Assembly (NCBI GenBank): GCA_905372875.1
Contig: CAJPQU010000017.1
Coordinates: forward strand, 1 to 19,949
Direction: 5' to 3'
Source: an uncultured Schwartzia sp.
GTDB lineage: Bacteria > Bacillota > Negativicutes > Selenomonadales > Selenomonadaceae
Length of the DNA stretch: 19,949 nucleotides
A model generated the notes under the pieces. The model searched no databases, was not told the DNA's origin, and saw only the letters and a program-made list of their open reading frames with translations. Position numbers and translations under genes: made by a program. Of the stretch, positions 8,359-14,971 are shown one piece after another; within the stretch, counting starts at the first letter, position 1, and each line of letters starts with the position of its first letter.

Positions 8359-8811
8359 ATGGAAAGTCACGAATACGAGATCCTGTCCGAAACCCTCATG
8401 GGCATCGTCGTCGCCATTCATCGCAATTTCTTCCGTCAGATGAGACTCCCCCTACCCATCAATCAGTTTTCCGTCCTCAAGGTATTGGATAATGAGGGGC
8501 CGCTCACCGGGCGCGACGTGGGAGAGATGTTAGCCATCTCCAAGCAGCAGCTCTCCCCCATCTTGGATAAGTTAGAAAAAAATGCCTGTATCCTCCGCCG
8601 TCCCATGCCCTCTGACCGACGCTTCATCGAAATTTCTCTCACCGACGAAGGGCGGCAGATCATCGCGTCCTTTGATGAAATACTGCGCCAGCGTATTGAG
8701 CGCGATCTGCGCACCCTTTCCGAGGCGCAGGTCGCTGCTGTCACAGCATCCACCGCCACCCTGCGGAAATTTCTTGATCATTTGGCAGTAACGCCGCTGC
8801 CTCCCCGCTGA
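8359..8811 (+). CDS. MarR-family transcriptional regulator of the efflux operon
   Basis: Winged helix-turn-helix regulator, 150 aa, the only plus-strand gene in the window. Recognition helix region: GRDVGEMLAISKQQLSPILDKLE. The wing carries the family signature DRRFIEISLTDEG (about residues 90-102), flanked by N- and C-terminal dimerisation helices. The start is the ATG at 8359 (MESHEYE), with AAGGAG 7-8 bases upstream; an in-frame ATG at 8311 has no comparable site. Divergent from acrAB, with a shared palindrome between them, so it most likely represses acrAB and itself until a ligand (drug or phenolic compound) releases it. The effector cannot be read from the sequence. Confidence 0.92.
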   Translation: MESHEYEILSETLMGIVVAIHRNFFRQMRLPLPINQFSVLKVLDNEGPLTGRDVGEMLAISKQQLSPILDKLEKNACILRRPMPSDRRFIEISLTDEGRQIIASFDEILRQRIERDLRTLSEAQVAAVTASTATLRKFLDHLAVTPLPPR

Positions 8812-8822
8812 GAGGGAACTAC

Positions 8823-8866
8823 ATAAAGAGAGGCTTTCCCTATTCTACGGGAAAGCCTCTCTTTAT
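8823..8866. terminator. Bidirectional terminator between convergent genes
   Basis: Perfect 18-bp inverted repeat: ATAAAGAGAGGCTTTCCC (8823-8840) and its complement at 8849-8866, with an 8-base loop. The A/T ends of the arms give CTTTAT on both strands. It lies 11 bases past the marR stop and about 40 bases past the stop of the convergent hydrolase gene, so it should serve both. Confidence 0.85.
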
Positions 8867-8880
8867 ATGCTATTGCCCAC

Positions 8881-8904
8881 TCGGCGCCTCGGCGCCTCGG
8901 CCTC
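8881..8904. repeat. Short GC-rich tandem repeat
   Basis: Two exact copies of TCGGCGCC followed by a partial third (TCGGCCTC), directly before the hydrolase stop codon (TGA, 8908-8906). It is untranslated sequence of the hydrolase transcript. No function is evident. Confidence 0.5.
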
Positions 8905-8905
8905 G

Positions 8906-9721
8906 TCAGTCGATATCGATGGCCTCCAAGTCGTCAGGTACATAAATGGGGCCATGGTAGAATTCCTGCGCCTCTTCGGTGTAAAGTGCTTTTCTTCGGG
9001 GCAAGGTTTCATCCTCTGTGTGATAGAGAACTAAGTGCTTGACCTGAAGGCTCTCGGCCCGCTGCGCCGCTTCCTTTACCGTACTGTGATGCTTTTCGTA
9101 GGGCTTAAATCGGTCGCGATCCGCATGGCGGCAGAACGCCTCAGAAAGCAGCCAATCCGCCCGCTCCGCGTAGACGCGATTATGCTCATCATAAGGTTCG
9201 TCCCCCAGACAGACCAGCGTCCGCCGATTGGGAAAACGCAGGCGATAGCCGAATTGTTTGGCCTTGGAGGACATCACATCGAACGCCGTCAGCTTCATGC
9301 CTAAAAAATACACTTCCTCCCCGTTTCGCATCTCATGCAGCAGAATGCGCTTCCCTAAATGGGCCAGATCCTGTTTGGTCAAGAGAAGCTCCGCCATCAT
9401 CTCAATGATCTGAAGGGCCACGCTGTGGCAGTAGATATGGAACTCACCCCCGTAGATGTCCTCGTTCATCAGGGCAGCGATCCGGCGCAGCACCCAGATC
9501 ACCCCCACGATATGATCCGTATGACCATGGGTGACGAACATGTAATGAAGATGCTCAAAATCCGCCTGCACCCGCTTCATCTGCCGCAGAATGCCGTTAC
9601 CGCCCCCCGCGTCGGTGAGGAAATATTCTCCCTCGGGGGTCTTAACTAAAAAACAGGTATTGTAGCATTCCGTAGCCATCGCTTCCCCGGTGCCCAATAA
9701 GATGAGCTGCCGATGCTCCAT
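8906..9721 (-). CDS. RNase Z-like metallo-beta-lactamase-fold hydrolase
   Basis: Soluble MBL-fold metal hydrolase, 271 aa. The two-zinc motif is THGHTDH (His65, His67, Asp69, His70). Further ligands fit the RNase Z/arylsulfatase branch: Asp in CLGDEP, the conserved HST followed by an Ala-Ala helix (EKHHSTVKEAAQRAE), and a terminal His in LVLYHTED. It is shorter than typical RNase Z (about 300 aa), I see no Gly/Pro-rich tRNA-binding arm, and GDEP replaces the usual GDT. It is therefore probably a relative acting on another phosphodiester or ester rather than the tRNA 3'-processing enzyme. The start is the ATG at 9721 (MEHRQLILLGTGEA), with GGAGGGG 7 bases upstream; a longer in-frame start would enter the hairpin at 9743-9786. 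Downstream of rnc, same strand. Confidence 0.8.
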   Translation of the reverse strand: MEHRQLILLGTGEAMATECYNTCFLVKTPEGEYFLTDAGGGNGILRQMKRVQADFEHLHYMFVTHGHTDHIVGVIWVLRRIAALMNEDIYGGEFHIYCHSVALQIIEMMAELLLTKQDLAHLGKRILLHEMRNGEEVYFLGMKLTAFDVMSSKAKQFGYRLRFPNRRTLVCLGDEPYDEHNRVYAERADWLLSEAFCRHADRDRFKPYEKHHSTVKEAAQRAESLQVKHLVLYHTEDETLPRRKALYTEEAQEFYHGPIYVPDDLEAIDID

Positions 9722-9742
9722 GCCTTTTCCCCTCCAAAATAA

Positions 9743-9786
9743 AGCGCCCTGTCTTATGCACGACTTGCGTGCCAAGACAAGGCGCT
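9743..9786 (-). terminator. Long hairpin after rnc, probable terminator
   Basis: Interrupted stem AGCGCC/GGCGCT, TGTCTT/AAGACA and GCACG/CGTGC around an ACTTG loop. On the minus strand it is followed by TTTATTTT. It begins 14 bases after the rnc stop, and its U-run touches the SD of the hydrolase gene (GGAGGGG). It may end the rnc transcript, act as a partial terminator, or both. Confidence 0.65.
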
Positions 9787-9799
9787 GCCCCTGCGTTTT

Positions 9800-10516
9800 T
9801 TACCGAACGAGTTTGTCCAGCGCCTGCTGCGCCGCGTGCTGTTCCGCCGCTTTTTTGCTGTGGCCGATCCCTACGCCGTAGGCAAGGCCGTTGATCCGCA
9901 CTGCCACCTTAAATTCCTTGGCATGATCCGGCCCCACCGCCGCCAACAGTTCATAGACGATATGTTGGCCAGGATGACGCTGAATGTTCTCCTGCAAAGC
10001 AGTCTTGTAGTCCTTAATATTCTGACCGTGCTCCACTTCCAAGAGTTCTTCTTTCAGCTGAGAAACCACGTAACCGGAGGCTGTTTCCCACCCTTGATCC
10101 AAGTACAGTGCCCCGATAACGGCCTCAAAAGCGTCCGCTAAAATGGAAGGCCGATGATTGCCCCCGGTGACCAATTCTCCGCGGCCCAAAAGTAAATAGT
10201 CTCCTAAATTCACTTCCGAAGCCCGCCGGTGAAGAGCCGCTTCACAAACCACCGAGGCCCGGGCCTTGGTGAGATCCCCTTCGGGCAGTTCTGGAAAGCG
10301 CCGAAAGAGATAGGTGCTGGTTGCCAGCTCCAGTACCGCGTCCCCTAAAAATTCCAACCGCTCGTTATGAACGACCTTCTGGCGAACGGCTTCATTAGCG
10401 TAAGACGTATGGGTCAGGGCCTGATCCAAAAGCGACAGTTCCTGAAAAGCGATGCCCAAGCGCGCCGACAGTTCTTCCAGCGCTTTTTGCCGCTTCGCCG
10501 TCAACCCGCGCGCCAT
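9800..10516 (-). CDS. rnc: Ribonuclease III
   Basis: Double-strand-specific endoribonuclease that processes rRNA precursors and structured mRNAs, 238 aa. The catalytic domain carries the signature NERLEFLGDAVLE, with Glu52 and Asp59 matching the E. coli metal-binding pair, and the second acidic pair in ADAFEAVIGALYLD. The C-terminal double-stranded RNA-binding domain runs from about residue 160 (DYKTALQENIQ) to GHSKKAAEQHAAQQALDKL. I prefer the ATG at 10516, which has GGAG 5 bases upstream. A GTG at 10522, overlapping the fabF stop as GTGA, has no usable site. It lies 2 bases after fabF, so the two are co-transcribed, as is common in Firmicutes. Confidence 0.96.
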   Translation of the reverse strand: MARGLTAKRQKALEELSARLGIAFQELSLLDQALTHTSYANEAVRQKVVHNERLEFLGDAVLELATSTYLFRRFPELPEGDLTKARASVVCEAALHRRASEVNLGDYLLLGRGELVTGGNHRPSILADAFEAVIGALYLDQGWETASGYVVSQLKEELLEVEHGQNIKDYKTALQENIQRHPGQHIVYELLAAVGPDHAKEFKVAVRINGLAYGVGIGHSKKAAEQHAAQQALDKLVR

Positions 10517-10518
10517 GA

Positions 10519-11769
10519 TCACTCCGCAAACTTTTTCAGGACGAGACAGGCATTGTGTCCGCCAAACCCGAAATTATTGGAAATCGCCGCTCGCACATGA
10601 TGAGGCCGTGCCTGATTGGGAACGTAGTCCAAATCCAAGCCCTCTTCTAAATCCGGTTCGGTGAAATTGATGGTGGGAGGGAGCATGTCATTTTGTACCG
10701 CCAAAGCGGTGGCGATGGCTTCTACCCCTCCGGCTGCCCCCAGAAGATGGCCGGTCATGGATTTTATGGAGCTGATGGGGACTTCCTTCGCCCGAGCGCC
10801 AAAAACCGTTTTGCAGGCTTCCGTTTCCCCCAAATCGTTCATGTGGGTAGAGGTTCCGTGGGCGTTGACATAGTCGATATCCTCCGGCGTCATACCGGCG
10901 TCGGCGATGGCCAGCGCCATGCACTTGGCCTGAAATTCCCCGTGGGGTGCCGGGCTGGTGATATGATAGGCGTCGGAATTGATGCCGTACCCCGCCACTT
11001 CCGCGTAAACCTTAGCGCCACGCTTTTCGGCATGTTCCAAGGTTTCTAACACCACGACTCCGGCCCCCTCGCCCATAACGAAGCCGCTGCGCCCTTTACA
11101 GAAGGGACGCGAGGCGTGCGCCGGATCGTCATTATGATCGGTACAGAGCGCTTTCATGGATACAAAACCGGCCACCGCCGCCTGAGAAATGCTGGCCTCC
11201 GTACCGCCCGCCAGCATGACATCCGCCGCCCCCGCCTGAAGAACGCGATAAGCGTCGCCAATGCAGTTTGCCCCCGTAGCGCAGGCCGTGACATTGCAGC
11301 TCGACGGCCCATGGAGGTGGAAGGCGATAGCCGTATGTGCCGCCGCCATGTTGGCGATCATCATAGGAATGAAAAAAGGACTGATGAGGCGCGGCCCCTT
11401 GGAGAAGAGCTTTTCATACTGCGCATGCATCGTTTCGATCCCGCCGATACCGGAGCCGATATAGGTCCCGATGCGCTCCCGGTTTTCTTTCTCCAGATCG
11501 AGCGCCGCATCCTCCATCGCCATGGCTGACGCCGCCAGCGCGAACTGTGCATAGCGATCCATGCGTTTCGCTTCTTTTTTGTCAATGTACACCGCCGGAT
11601 CGAAATCGCGCACTTCTCCGGCGATCTGCGCGCCATAATCGGCCGCGTCAAACCGGCTGATCCGCTCGATCCCGTTTTTCCCCGCCAAAAGCGCCTGCCA
11701 GAACGTATCCCGGCCAGTGCCGATGGGCGTGATCACGCCGATGCCGGTCACAACTACCCGATTCGCCAA
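10519..11769 (-). CDS. fabF: Beta-ketoacyl-ACP synthase II
   Basis: Condensing enzyme that elongates acyl-ACP with malonyl-ACP, 416 aa, cytoplasmic homodimer. The catalytic Cys-His-His triad is present: Cys163 in VTACATGANC, His304 in VNAHGTSTH, and His in SMTGHLLGAAGG. The start is ambiguous. GTG at 11778 (MLGLANRVVVTG) sits only 2 bases after GGAG. TTG at 11769 (MANRVVVTG) has GGAGAGG 8 bases upstream and places the catalytic Cys at 163 exactly as in E. coli FabF, so I use it. It follows the FabK/NMO-family gene by about 18 bases, which has a bearing on that protein's role in unsaturated fatty acid synthesis. Confidence 0.95.
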   Translation of the reverse strand: MANRVVVTGIGVITPIGTGRDTFWQALLAGKNGIERISRFDAADYGAQIAGEVRDFDPAVYIDKKEAKRMDRYAQFALAASAMAMEDAALDLEKENRERIGTYIGSGIGGIETMHAQYEKLFSKGPRLISPFFIPMMIANMAAAHTAIAFHLHGPSSCNVTACATGANCIGDAYRVLQAGAADVMLAGGTEASISQAAVAGFVSMKALCTDHNDDPAHASRPFCKGRSGFVMGEGAGVVVLETLEHAEKRGAKVYAEVAGYGINSDAYHITSPAPHGEFQAKCMALAIADAGMTPEDIDYVNAHGTSTHMNDLGETEACKTVFGARAKEVPISSIKSMTGHLLGAAGGVEAIATALAVQNDMLPPTINFTEPDLEEGLDLDYVPNQARPHHVRAAISNNFGFGGHNACLVLKKFAE

Positions 11770-11787
11770 TCCCAACACCTCTCCAAT

Positions 11788-12732
11788 CTAATTCGCCACG
11801 GCAATCTCTGCCAAAAGCTGATCAAAAATTTCCTTCACTGGCAGGATCTTCCTGATTTTGGAGATATACTCTCCGGTAAAGACCAACCCCGTGTCCACAT
11901 CACCCTGCTGCGCCCGAATGAGGGAGCGGATGATGCAGAAATTGTGCTTACATGCCTTGAGACAGTTGTCGCAGACCGTCGGCGGCACATTCCCTACCAT
12001 GATGCGTTCGGCGAAAGGATTGCGTACCGCCCGCCCCGGCAAGCCCACCGGGCTGTGGATGACCACTACGTCCTCCGGCTTTGATTTCAGATAGAATTCC
12101 TTCAGCATCGGGGCGGAATTTGCCTCGGCACTGGTAGCGAACCGCGATCCCATCTGGACGCCGCTCGCTCCCATTTTTATCAAATCAACAACGTCCTGCC
12201 CATGGAGTACGCCCCCCGCGGCGATGACGGGAATGTCTACCGCCGCGCAAATGTCGGGAATAAGCTCCCGTATGGAAGAAGACGTCCCCAAGTGGCCCCC
12301 GGCCTCTTTGCCTTCGACGACAATGGCCGTCGCACCAAGCCGTTGTGATATTTTCGCTAATTTAACGGACGATACGATCGGAACGATCGGCGTCCCCGAT
12401 TCCTTACCCAGACCGAACATGTCCCGGGAAAACCCGGCGCCTGCCACCACCACATCAATACCTTCGTCGATGGCCGTCTTTACGACTTCGGTGAATTTGC
12501 TGGCCGCCACCATGATATTGATGCCGACAATGCCCGAAGTCAGCGACTTCGCGAGTCGAATCTCATAACGGAGTTCATTCTCGGACATGCCGGAAGCCGC
12601 AATGAGACCAATGCCGCCCTGATTCGCCACCGCCGCCGCCAATCGCGCCGTGGAAAGACGAATCGCCATACCGCCTTGTATAATTGGCACCTTGGCGACC
12701 TTGCTGCCGATCCTGAGTTCTGGAAGTTTCAA
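11788..12732 (-). CDS. FabK/nitronate-monooxygenase-family flavoprotein with four-Cys cluster (FabX-like candidate)
   Basis: FMN-binding TIM-barrel protein of the 2-nitropropane dioxygenase/FabK superfamily, 314 aa. Seen: the N-terminal VPIIQGGMAIRLS, the active-site EAGGHLG with His147, the phosphate-binding AAGGVLHG, and VQMGSRF. Unlike the FabK copy upstream (14972-15919), it has a cysteine cluster near the C-terminus: Cys254, 257, 261 and 266 (C-x2-C-x3-C-x4-C). Such a cluster suggests a [4Fe-4S] or metal site. H. pylori FabX is a known FabK relative with FMN plus [4Fe-4S] that makes the double bond of unsaturated fatty acids. Direct linkage to fabF favours a lipid role over nitronate oxidation. 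The start is TTG at 12732 (MKLPELRIG), with GGGAGGAG 6 bases upstream; a TTG two codons earlier abuts that site. General annotation would be nitronate monooxygenase. Confidence 0.8.
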   Translation of the reverse strand: MKLPELRIGSKVAKVPIIQGGMAIRLSTARLAAAVANQGGIGLIAASGMSENELRYEIRLAKSLTSGIVGINIMVAASKFTEVVKTAIDEGIDVVVAGAGFSRDMFGLGKESGTPIVPIVSSVKLAKISQRLGATAIVVEGKEAGGHLGTSSSIRELIPDICAAVDIPVIAAGGVLHGQDVVDLIKMGASGVQMGSRFATSAEANSAPMLKEFYLKSKPEDVVVIHSPVGLPGRAVRNPFAERIMVGNVPPTVCDNCLKACKHNFCIIRSLIRAQQGDVDTGLVFTGEYISKIRKILPVKEIFDQLLAEIAVAN

Positions 12733-12766
12733 ATGCAACTCCTCCCATCCGTCCGCCCTACCTTAG

Positions 12767-12920
12767 GAAGTACTGATAAATTCAGTACCGCCATCTTAGC
12801 GCATCTTTTCCGCTCTCTCTGCGTCGACAAATCCTCCGCATAGTTGCCCTATGCATTCGGTTTATCTCCTTGACAGGACGAAGAATCCGCGCCAATCTGA
12901 CGGACTTCATTTTATCAGTG
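12767..12920. mobile_element. MITE-like element with inverted ends and 9-bp flanking duplications
   Basis: A block of about 154 bp has ends carrying ACTGATAAA (12772-12780) and its exact complement TTTATCAGT (12911-12919). Just outside are identical 9-bp direct repeats, CTACCTTAG at 12758-12766 and 12921-12929, as expected of a target-site duplication. Inside are small dyads: GTACTGA/TCAGTAC at 12770-12788 and GCATAG/CTATGC at 12838-12854. No reading frame of note. It occupies most of the gap between acpP and the FabX-like gene, so it may have split an ancestral operon or brought in regulatory sequence. Non-autonomous element status is inferred from structure alone. Confidence 0.5.
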
Positions 12921-12931
12921 CTACCTTAGAA

Positions 12932-12958
12932 AGTCCCGTGAAGTAACATCACGGGACT
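12932..12958 (-). terminator. Hairpin after acpP
   Basis: Perfect 10-bp stem AGTCCCGTGA (12932-12941) / TCACGGGACT (12949-12958) with a 7-base loop, 29 bases past the acpP stop. On the minus strand only a short TTTCT follows, so termination may be partial and let transcription reach the FabX-like gene and fabF. Confidence 0.55.
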
Positions 12959-12987
12959 GTTCTATCAGGAAGGTACGGGAATCAGGA

Positions 12988-13224
12988 TCATTTTTCCTTA
13001 TTCTGGTCAATATAGGTAACTACGTCCTGGACTGTTTTGATCTTCTCCGCCGCTTCGTCAGGAATCTCAATCCCAAATTCTTCCTCGAATGCCATGATAA
13101 GCTCAACAATATCCAGAGAATCAGCGCCCAAATCGTCAATAAAGGTGGATTCCAGCGTGACTTCGTCCGCCTCGACTCCTAATTGCTCAACTACAATGTC
13201 TCTGACTTTGTCAAAAGTTGCCAT
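12988..13224 (-). CDS. acpP: Acyl carrier protein
   Basis: Small acidic carrier of growing acyl chains, 78 aa. The phosphopantetheine attachment Ser36 lies in the invariant GADSLDIVELIM motif, followed by the usual acidic helix FEEEFGIEIPDE. The start is the ATG at 13224 (MATFDKV), with GGGAGGTG 6 bases upstream; a GTG three codons earlier overlaps that site. Last gene of the plsX-acpP operon, 41 bases after fabG and followed by a hairpin. Confidence 0.97.
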   Translation of the reverse strand: MATFDKVRDIVVEQLGVEADEVTLESTFIDDLGADSLDIVELIMAFEEEFGIEIPDEAAEKIKTVQDVVTYIDQNKEK

Positions 13225-13265
13225 GTCGTTCACCTCCCTCCGAGAAATCTGTTACTCTTGTTATA

Positions 13266-14009
13266 TCACATAACCATTCCGCCGTCCACCTTGAGGACCT
13301 GCCCCGTGATGTAGGCCGCTTGGTCAGAAGCTAAGAAGAGCGCCGCCTTCGCCACGTCGGCCGGCTCGCCGGCTCGCCCCAGTGGGATCTCTGCCAGCAT
13401 GGCCTCTTTCACTTTATCCGGCAAAACGTCCGTCATATCCGAGCGGATGAAGCCCGGCGCGATAGCGTTCACCGTAATCCCCCGGCTGGCCAATTCTTTG
13501 GCCATAGCTTTGGTAAAGCCGATGACGCCCGCCTTGGCCGCCGCATAATTCGCCTGGCTGGCGTTGCCGGTAACCCCCACCACCGAAGCCATATTGACGA
13601 TGCGCCCGTAGCGTTTCTTCATCATGAACTTTGATACGGCTTTTGTGCAGAGAAATACGCCCTTGAGGTTCGTATTGAGCACCGCGTCCCAATCCTCTTC
13701 CTTCATGCGAAGAAGCAGGCCGTCCCGGGTGATACCCGCATTATTGACCAGGATATCAATGCTTCCGAAAGCTTCCGTCACGGTCTTCACCATGTCCTCC
13801 ACCGCGTTTTCATCCGAAACATCGGCGGGAACGAGGATGGCTTTTCCCCCGGCACTTTCGATCTCGGCACGTACGGCCTCCGCTGCCGCCACGTTCCCGG
13901 CGAAATTCAAGGCCACGGACGCACCCTCCGCCGCGAAGGCCAGGGCTACCGCGCGGCCGATTCCCCGGGAGGCCCCCGTCACAAGGGCGTGCCTGCCGTC
14001 AAGAAGCAT
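13266..14009 (-). CDS. fabG: 3-oxoacyl-ACP reductase
   Basis: NADPH-dependent short-chain reductase for the first reduction in fatty acid elongation, 247 aa, probably a tetramer. Nucleotide-binding TGASRGIG sits at the N-terminus, NNAG in the middle, and the catalytic Ser142-Tyr155-Lys159 in the ASVVG and NYAAAK motifs. The C-terminal ITGQVLKVDGGMVM is typical of FabG. The start ATG has AAGGAGGT 8 bases upstream and lies 1 base after the fabD stop. Confidence 0.96.
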   Translation of the reverse strand: MLLDGRHALVTGASRGIGRAVALAFAAEGASVALNFAGNVAAAEAVRAEIESAGGKAILVPADVSDENAVEDMVKTVTEAFGSIDILVNNAGITRDGLLLRMKEEDWDAVLNTNLKGVFLCTKAVSKFMMKKRYGRIVNMASVVGVTGNASQANYAAAKAGVIGFTKAMAKELASRGITVNAIAPGFIRSDMTDVLPDKVKEAMLAEIPLGRAGEPADVAKAALFLASDQAAYITGQVLKVDGGMVM

Positions 14010-14010
14010 A

Positions 14011-14952
14011 TTATCTGACCTCCTTCAAAGTGTCAAGGGTTTTTTCTAACGAAACTGGATTTTCTACGTTCATATTCTTCAGCGTCCGATCAATCCGCTT
14101 ATTGAATCCGCAAAGAGTTTTGCCCGGCCCTGCTTCCACGAAATGTGTCGTGCCGAAAGCGACCATCGCGGCCACACAGTCCTCCCATTTCACAGGATGG
14201 TCGGCCTGCTTAACCAGATTCTCTTTGATCTCCGCCGCCTTGCTTTCCAGTTCTCCCGTATAATTAGAAACCACGGGGAAGGCCGCGTCGTGAATCTCCA
14301 CCTTGTCTAATTCCGCCGCCAATTTCCGGGCAGCCGGCGCCATCAGCGTGCTGTGGAAGGGAGCGCTCACCGGCAGGATGACGCATTTCGCCGCCCCCGC
14401 CGCGGAAAGTGCTTCCGTGGCCTTCTCCACCCCCGCTTTGGCTCCGGCGATGACCGTCTGCCCCGGGCAGTTGAAATTGACCGCCTGTACCGGCGATTCT
14501 CGGGAAATCTCTTCACAAACGGCCACGATTTTATCACGTTCCAAGCCTAACACCGCTGCCATGGCGCCTTCTCCCACGGGAACGGCCTCCTGCATGAAAG
14601 CGCCGCGCTTATGCACGAGCCGCACCGCGTCCTGAAAGTCCAGCACGCCGGCCAGGACCAGCGCTGAATATTCCCCTAAGCTGTGGCCGGCCGCCACCTC
14701 AGGCATAATCCCCCGTTCCCTTAAAAGAGACGCCGCGATGACGCTGACCGTCAGAATAGCCGGTTGGGTGTTCGCCGTCAGGGTCAGTTCCTCCGCCGGG
14801 CCTTCGAAACAGAGTTTGCGAATGGAATAGCCTAACGCCTCGTCCGCTTCATCAAAAAGTTTTTTACCAAGGTCGTACCCCTCATAAAACTCCTTGCCCA
14901 TGCCTACCGTCTGAGCGCCCTGTCCCGGAAAAACAAACGCTAATTTCCCCAT
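14011..14952 (-). CDS. fabD: Malonyl-CoA:ACP transacylase
   Basis: Loads malonate from CoA onto ACP to supply the elongation cycle, 313 aa. Seen: the N-terminal FVFPGQGAQ oxyanion loop, the nucleophile Ser91 in GHSLGEYSA, and the catalytic His200 in SAPFHSTLM. The start is the ATG at 14952 (MGKLAFVFPGQGAQ), with GAGGAGG 7 bases upstream; a frame extending to 15006 runs into fabK and is not used. It starts 19 bases after fabK and ends 1 base before fabG. Confidence 0.96.
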   Translation of the reverse strand: MGKLAFVFPGQGAQTVGMGKEFYEGYDLGKKLFDEADEALGYSIRKLCFEGPAEELTLTANTQPAILTVSVIAASLLRERGIMPEVAAGHSLGEYSALVLAGVLDFQDAVRLVHKRGAFMQEAVPVGEGAMAAVLGLERDKIVAVCEEISRESPVQAVNFNCPGQTVIAGAKAGVEKATEALSAAGAAKCVILPVSAPFHSTLMAPAARKLAAELDKVEIHDAAFPVVSNYTGELESKAAEIKENLVKQADHPVKWEDCVAAMVAFGTTHFVEAGPGKTLCGFNKRIDRTLKNMNVENPVSLEKTLDTLKEVR

Positions 14953-14971
14953 GCACAATCCTCCTCGCCCG

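Noticed and set aside
12770..12788. GTACTGA/TCAGTAC dyad considered as a FapR operator
   Set aside because: The FapR site is TTAGTAC-N-GTACTAA-like with closely spaced halves; this dyad has different flanks and spacing and is part of the inverted end of the mobile-like block.
12870..12898. Plus-strand TTGACA with a 17-base spacer inside the mobile-like block
   Set aside because: The -10 would be CAATCT, a poor match, and it would fire antisense into acpP; not listed as a promoter.
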